From assembly GCA_029891385.1 (NCBI GenBank), contig CM057225.1, forward strand, positions 14,883,498-14,947,497: 64,000 nt of DNA. Reading direction: 5' to 3'. The notes beneath the pieces were generated by a model. The model was not told the origin of the DNA. It did no database searches and was given only the letters and a program-made list of their open reading frames with translations. Numbering within the stretch: the stretch's first letter is position 1; each line of letters opens with the position of its first letter. A program made the translations under genes and the position numbers. Origin of the DNA: Erythroxylum novogranatense (Eukaryota > Streptophyta > Magnoliopsida > Malpighiales > Erythroxylaceae). This document shows positions 58,179 to 64,000 of the stretch, one piece after another.

Positions 58179-58216
58179 TTATCCTCTTTCTCGGGGTATT
58201 TTTGTAATTACTAGCT
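58179..58216 (-). pseudogene. VAP-like gene 3' end at the duplication join
   Basis: Codes ELVITKIPRERG and the stop directly before the coat protein ATG, as in other units. At 58216 it joins the basic region of a second coat protein copy; only the last bases of the primer-binding site remain. Confidence 0.75.
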
Positions 58217-59393
58217 CTGCTTTAGGTTGATAGCGTTGTGGTCTATATTTTCTCCATTTAAACTTTCGTGAATAATGTTTCTTATATCTCGGATTAAATA
58301 TTTTCTTTTTCTTTTTATAATTTGAGTAAGTTTTATTACATCCATATTGCTGAGGTACGTCAGCATTTTGATCGCAACACATTTTTAAATTCTTATATTT
58401 TAATGTTCTTTTTAACTGGGCTTCTATACAATAATCAACTAATAAGTCTCGGGCTACTAATATTGCTCCTCCTAAATTATGAGCGATTGTATGATTTTCT
58501 ATTCGTTCATAGAATTGTTGTTGGACTTTAAGATTAAAAGGATATGGTAATTTTTGAATAAAAATGTTAATATACATTTCTTGTTAGACTCTAGGTAATT
58601 TATAGTAATGTTTTTAAATTCACAAATAAAAGCTTCTAAGTAATTAATATCACATATCATTAAATTGTTTAAATGTCTTAATGCTTTTAATCGTTTTTCT
58701 TTTAGTATATCTGCTTGATGAAATATAATATCTTTTCCAAAAATTCCTTATATATTTCTTCTCCAATAATTTCAAATTTATCTTCATCTCGTAAGTTGAC
58801 TAAGATAATGAGGTGTATTTTGTAATGCTTGTGCATTATCTCTTAAAAATTCTTGTACTATTCACGAAGTTTTATATATGACAAAATAATAGAGAGAATC
58901 TTTAGTTGCATTTATTACCAAAAGGTTTTCTACTTGTAATAATAATAAAATTTTGGAAAACCATTCTTGAAAGATTTCTTGACATTTGTTATACAGTCTA
59001 GATTTAATATATTATCGATTGTTAATCTTGAAATTTTGGTTTATATTCATCTGGATATTTTAGTATTTTGTGCCTTTATAATAATATCCTTGTTGATGTA
59101 AAAATCATCTTTATCATTTTCCAAGTATGGCTTGAAGGTTGAAATGTTGTTTTCGTTTATCTCCTAATTTTTCTTTTAATTTTAATTCTTGAGTGTTACT
59201 ACTTTGGGTTTTCATCATTATCCATAAAAGTTCTTGATCTTGATCGATTCATAACCTAAGATTATTTCATCCTTATGTTCATTTGAAAAGACGGACCAAT
59301 ATATTCTTCTTTTTCGAGAGGGGTTAGATGTAATTTTTGTATTAGATCAGTTACTTCATGTAATTGTATTTGAATATTCTTTTCAACTTGTTT
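58217..59393 (-). pseudogene. Second, partial coat protein copy (tandem duplication), block IV
   Basis: The minus strand from 59393 reads the N-terminal arm, the KYPDEYKP segment, the core (58577-58370: KLPYPFNLKVQQQFYERI, AHNLGG, KMCCDQN) and the basic region to YRPQRYQPK, then fuses to the VAP-like tail. It duplicates 57000-58178 with about 98% visible identity. The ATG itself is lost at the 59393 junction. Confidence 0.85.
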
Positions 59394-59702
59394 AATCCTA
59401 GATATAAGAAACATTATTCACGAAAGTTTAAATGGAGAAAATATAGACCACAACGCTATCAACCTAAAACTTATCCAAAATATTTTCGTAGATATAAATT
59501 TAATCCAAAATATAAAAATAGAAAACAATTTTGTCCTAAAAGAAAAAAGATTGTAAATGTTGGATCATAAAGAAGAAGGTCATTATGCAAATGAATGTCC
59601 TAAAAGAAAGATAAACAATATAATAATCAAGTACAAATTCTAAATTCACTTTAGAACATCAATTAGAACCCATTGAATCGATTATAATCTGAGATATATC
59701 CT
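59394..59702 (+). pseudogene. Coat protein C-terminal fragment, block V
   Basis: The plus strand reads FNPRYKKHYSRKFKWRKY and the basic region to the zinc-knuckle area, where a lost base ends the frame at about 59570. It begins at an inversion junction in block IV's coat protein and ends at 59702 in a join to movement protein sequence. Confidence 0.82.
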
Positions 59703-59867
59703 CTTCGAATTAGATAAAGCAATTACAATTGCATATAAATTTTATAGAAATAATTTAATGACTCGAGGACAATACCCTTTTCTTTAACTTATCAAATTAG
59801 TTACGCATTAACCAATTCACATCATAGTATAGATTTCAAAATACAGAACAAATCTATCTAGATCAAT
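59703..59867 (+). pseudogene. Movement protein core fragment, block V
   Basis: Codes ELDKAITIAYKFYRNNLMT and the SLTYQISYALTNSHHSID words in slightly broken frames, ending at YLDQL, where the TTA array starts. Confidence 0.8.
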
Positions 59868-60094
<227 letters not shown>

Positions 60095-60097
60095 TAA

Positions 60098-61267
60098 ATC
60101 GAGGCTAGTAATTACAAAAATACCTCGAGAAAGAGGATAAATGCAAGAGCAATCTATAGAACAAGTTGAAAAGAATATTCAAATACAATTACATGAAGTA
60201 ACGATCTAATACAAAATTACATCTAACCCTCTCGAAAAGAAGAATATATTGGTCCCGTCTTTTCAAATGAGCATAAGGATGAAATAATCTTAGGTTATGA
60301 ATCGATCAAGATCAAGATCAAGAACTTTTATGGATAATGATGAAAACTCAAAGTAGTAACACTCAAAATTAAAATTAAAAGAAAATTAGGAGATAAGCGA
60401 AAACAACATTTCAACCTTCAAGCTATACTTGGAAAATGATAAAGATGATTTTTACATCAACAAGGATATTATTATAAAGGCACAAAATACTAAAATATCG
60501 AGATGAATATAAACCAAAAATTTCAAGATTAACAATGATAATATATTAAATCTAGATATATAACAAATGTGAAGAAATCTTTCAAGAATGGTTTTCCAAA
60601 ATTTTATTATTATTACAAGTAGAAAAACCTTTTGGTAATAAATCTGCAACTAAAGATTATCTCTATTATTTTGTCATATATAAAACTTCAGAATAGTACA
60701 AGAATTTTAAGAGATAATGCACAAGCATTACAAAATACACCTCATTATCTTAGTCAACTTACGAGATGAAGATAAATTTGAAATTATTGGAGAAGAAATA
60801 TATAAGAATTTTTGGAAAAGATATTATATTTCATCAAGCGATATATAAAAGAAAAGCGATTAAAAGCATTAAGACATTTAAACAATTTAATGATATGTGA
60901 TATTAATTACTTAGAAGCTTTTATTTGTGAATTTAAAAACATTACTATAAATTACCTAAGTCTAACAAGAATGTATATTAACATTTTATTCAAAAATTAC
61001 CATATCCTTTTAATCTTAAAGTCCAACAACAATTCTATGAGCGAATAGAAAATCATACAATCGCTCATAATTTAGGAGGAGCAATATTAGTAGCCCGAGA
61101 CTTATTAGTTGATTATTGTATAGAAGCCCGATTAAAAGAACATTAAAACATAAGAATTTAAAAATGTGTTATGATCAAAATCTTTGGCGTACCTCGGCAA
61201 TATGGATGTAATAAAACTTACTCAAATTATAAAAGAAAAGAAAATATTTAATCCTAGATATAAGAAA
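60098..61267 (+). pseudogene. VAP-like tail and coat protein 5' part, block V, cut by an LTR element
   Basis: The end of the VAP-like gene (60098-60140; the primer site is degraded to AAATCGAGGCTAG) is followed by the coat protein from ATG 60141. The core can be read at 60812-61048 (RLKALRHLNNLMICDINYLEAF) and 61020-61140 (AHNLGG). Many indels. The gene ends at 61267 in the basic region, where an LTR begins. Confidence 0.83.
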
Positions 61268-61269
61268 TC

Positions 61270-63216
61270 TGTAAGTACAAGTTTAACTTGTACTCTTGAT
61301 AAGTCGACTTGTTCTTGAAAAGTACCAATAAATCGAACTTGTACATTGCATAAGTCGACTTATTCAAGGATCGGTCTTGTTTATTTGTGCCTAAAAGGCA
61401 ATCCCTTTAGCGCGTTTTATTCACGGTCGTATGCGGTGAATGAATAAATAAAGAAAAGGCATAATTCATTAATTTGATGTTCATGAACATTGTTTATGAA
61501 TTGATTGGATCTTTAATCGATTAATGAAGTCCATGATATATGACATAGCATGAAGGAAATTATGATGTGATCATACTACCGAGATTCCTATCATGTGCAA
61601 TTATGTCAAGATCTAAATTCTCCTAGTCATAGGATTAATGAGGCCGACATCATTAATCCGGATAGACTAACACATGTCATATTCCTTGATTGGATCAAGC
61701 GGTGGATCTCGAAAACTGTAAATATGAGATATTTAGAATTGACATGTGGATGCTTACTAGCGATAGTAAGTTCATTGGATGACTGCCATGAGATCATCAC
61801 ATGGATATCTTATCTAGTGTCGATGATAATCTCATCATAGCAATGGTGCAAGTATCCTTGAGACTTGAGGTACTCGAGGATATCTTGAATCTTGATCACG
61901 TGCTTTGACTCCATTCCTTGTTGCCTTCGAGGTAACTCATAGGGTGGTGCTTGGAGTGCAGTTTGAGGTATTGAAGATAATTGAGTAGCCAATAAAGGAT
62001 TCACCACTTACGGATTAGCGGAAGAGATACCCATAGCCTCTTGTCAAGATCATTACTCGAAATCTCGGCGAGTGAATATGTCATGAAGAGTGTCTTCATG
62101 GACATATAGAGTAATGAGTCATAGGGCGAGATCTGTTATCACTGGGCTGACTCGATCTAGTAAGAGTTGACACTTTGGCCATACTCATAACCAAGTGGGG
62201 TATAGGATGGTGAAAGGACGAATTGCACGATAATTATACATGGAAGGGTTTGTGATCGGTTCGTGATGAATACATCAAACCGATTACTTTCCGATCAATT
62301 GGGGTCATGATGTGTTGCTAGATACCGCTCATGACTTGCTCGATTAATTGTTAATCTAAGTGGTCAACATAACAAGAGCCTAAAGGGTCACACGCTTAAG
62401 AGTGTCTCGGAGAATCATAAAATAGTAATTGGACGAGTTCCAATTATGGAAACATTAGGATTAAATGGATCCCAATGGGATTGGGATATGTTCAGATGAG
62501 ATCGCGACATCAATATTGCTAAGAAAGGTTTTGAATTTGTTTGACACGGGCTCGGTATCTACCGGTAGGACCGACCCAGTTTAGTGGGATCTTTAGCAAT
62601 TATATATATTAATTAATTAAGTAAATAATTAATTAATATATATAAATATATATAACCATGTGCACGTTGGATGAAGGGAGAAGAGATAAAGCCATTTGAC
62701 TTTTCAACTTATTACTTTATTAAATTAAAGAAAATGAATGGTCATTTGGCTCACACATGTCCTAACCTTATGGAGGCCTTTTTAAAGAGTTAAAAAGAAA
62801 CATAAGGAGGTTTTGGCATGTGAGGATCGACGGTTTTGCTTGCAAGGAGGGAGGAGAAGTTGGAAACTTAAGAGTTAAGTTTCCTTTGGAAAATTGGTTT
62901 TTCAAATCTTCTTCCTCATGCATCATCGTTTTTCTCTTCTCCAAGGCAAGGTTTCAACGAGCACCTCAAGCTCTCCAGGACAGAGGTAGGGTCTAGCAGC
63001 TCTTAATCTGTTCTAGCTATTCCCGGGTCAAAGGGTTTGACTCGGTTAGGTTTTCTGATCTCTGCGTGGATCACCTTTAGAGATAGTCTCTTTTGGCTAT
63101 TTAGGTTGATGTCTTCATACGGATACCTGGATCCTGGGTTCGGGAAGGTCCCGGGAACAAAAATTTTTGTTTTCCGCTGCCTGTACATGTGATGTACCTC
63201 CTGGGATTTTCCTACA
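61270..63216 (+). mobile_element. LTR of a retrotransposon inserted in the coat protein gene (1,947 bp)
   Basis: The LTR starts TGTAAGTACAAG and ends CCTACA, so TGTA...TACA ends match. It is followed after one base by a primer-binding site. A TATATAAATATATATAA tract near 62637-62654 could be its TATA region. The insertion interrupts viral coding, so it is younger than the viral insertion. A five-base target-site duplication would be AAATC (61265-61269), but the far end is outside the window. Superfamily cannot be decided from this part. Confidence 0.75.
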
Positions 63217-63217
63217 G

Positions 63218-63228
63218 TGGTATCAGAG
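63218..63228 (+). other. Primer-binding site of the inserted LTR retrotransposon
   Basis: TGGTATCAGAG, 11 bases matching the initiator-Met tRNA complement, one base after the LTR end at 63216. Confidence 0.8.
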
Positions 63229-64000
63229 AGTCTGGTATCCCGTATGAAGCTAAAACCTAAGCTAGATCAGAAACCCTAAGTGCTGTTGATGTTGATGCAT
63301 GTGTACTGCCCAGATTTTGAATTGCTATAGAGATAGGGTTTTCGAAATTTTTCTGCCCAGAAATGTTCATAACATGTTAGAGAATATGTCTATGAATTTT
63401 CAGAATTTATTGATTTGATTTGATATAGTTTTGCTAATTAATTCCCTAAGGTGACAGATGCTGTTTTTGAAAAGATTCTGTGAACAGGCAGTAGTATAAA
63501 ATCAAGAATAAATTCTAGAAAAATCTTTTTCTGGATTTTCCTTCACCTACATGTCTCTAAGATGTTGGTAAATGTCTATGATCATGGAAATTGGATTTCA
63601 AGGTGATTGGATATTTATTCACGAATTTATTCTATGCTGTTGGGAATTGCTGTGCTGATGAACACAGATTTTGAATCGGTTTTGTTATTTAGGTTGACTG
63701 AGTTTTTGATGGCCTAAAATCCTGAAAAAATTCATGTAGCATTTTATGAACATGTAGTAACCTATATAATTTTCTCATGATTTATTGAAAGTGTTTCATT
63801 GATCATTTCAAGCAATGTACAGAACTGGACAGTTTTGGTGAAAATTGTTGGGACTGTTTTGCTTGGCTTGATTGAGTGTGCTTTTTCAGTTCCAATGCCT
63901 TGCACCATTTTTAATGTGATTAAAAATGTGTTATCTTGATGTAGTATGATTGCCAAACTGAATTGCCTGAATTACCTTTTCCAAGAATTTTTGAATGCCT
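63229..64000 (+). mobile_element. Internal 5' region of the inserted LTR retrotransposon, no gene seen
   Basis: More than 770 bases after the primer site show no open frame resembling gag on the plus strand. A long untranslated leader, a non-autonomous element or a degraded gag are all possible. The window ends inside it. Confidence 0.55.

Noticed and set aside
61595..61840. Plus-strand frame of 81 codons
   Set aside because: It lies wholly inside the LTR and shows no domain.

Overview
The window is plant nuclear DNA with no host gene that I can support. The plant assignment rests on LTR retrotransposons primed by initiator-Met tRNA, tRNA-derived SINEs (one with an Au-type 3' body), a TIR element, and above all a large cluster of endogenous pararetrovirus (Caulimoviridae) sequence. 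The DNA is very AT-rich.

Layout. 77-3505: a 3.2 kb gypsy-type LTR, its primer-binding site and a stub of internal sequence. 3506-5445: intergenic DNA with a candidate MITE. 5446-9680: two copies of one SINE family in opposite orientation around a minus-strand gypsy LTR and its degenerate internal side. 9786-11831: remains of a Ty1/copia element (RT, RNase H, polypurine tract, start of 3' LTR). 11832-12654: an LTR-like start, an Au-like SINE tail and A-rich DNA. 12655-61267: about 48.6 kb of pararetrovirus sequence mixed with giant TAA/TTA microsatellites. 61270-64000: a 1.95 kb LTR with primer-binding site and untranslated internal region, inserted into a viral coat protein gene.

The pararetrovirus cluster has five blocks. 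Block I (12964-21461) is a divergent variant cut up by TAA arrays; it holds the best movement protein and transactivator genes. Block II (21462-37868, minus) holds the only contiguous full-length unit (promoter 30287-30294 to promoter 22244-22251, 8,043 bp) followed by two units that share one deletion of RT, protease and coat protein. Block III (37869-50340, plus) holds two further head-to-tail promoters. Block IV (50341-59393, minus) holds one more unit with a partial coat protein duplication. Block V (59394-61267) is a patchwork ended by the LTR element.

Inferred viral gene order: TATA promoter, ORF0 (50-aa hydrophobic peptide), ORF A (~100 aa), ORF B (45 aa), ORF C (44 aa), ORF D (~190 aa, acidic C-terminus), ORF E (89 aa, CxxC and His/Cys tail), movement protein, coiled-coil VAP-like protein, coat protein with zinc knuckle, Pol (protease-RT-RNase H), transactivator, then the promoter again. 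Genes abut or overlap by a few bases (ATGA, TAAATG, and 13 bases between Pol and TAV), as expected for transactivator-assisted reinitiation on a polycistronic RNA. The tRNA primer-binding site lies inside coding sequence between the VAP-like and coat genes, nearly 3 kb from the promoter, not in a leader. Separate MP, CP, Pol and TAV genes with an internal primer site recall soymoviruses, but the six small genes upstream of MP are not a layout I recognise; a new genus-level lineage is possible.

Many frameshifts between copies fall on CAG/CTG words or homopolymers. Some may be consensus errors at methylated CHG sites rather than real mutations, so the statements about which copies are broken are provisional.
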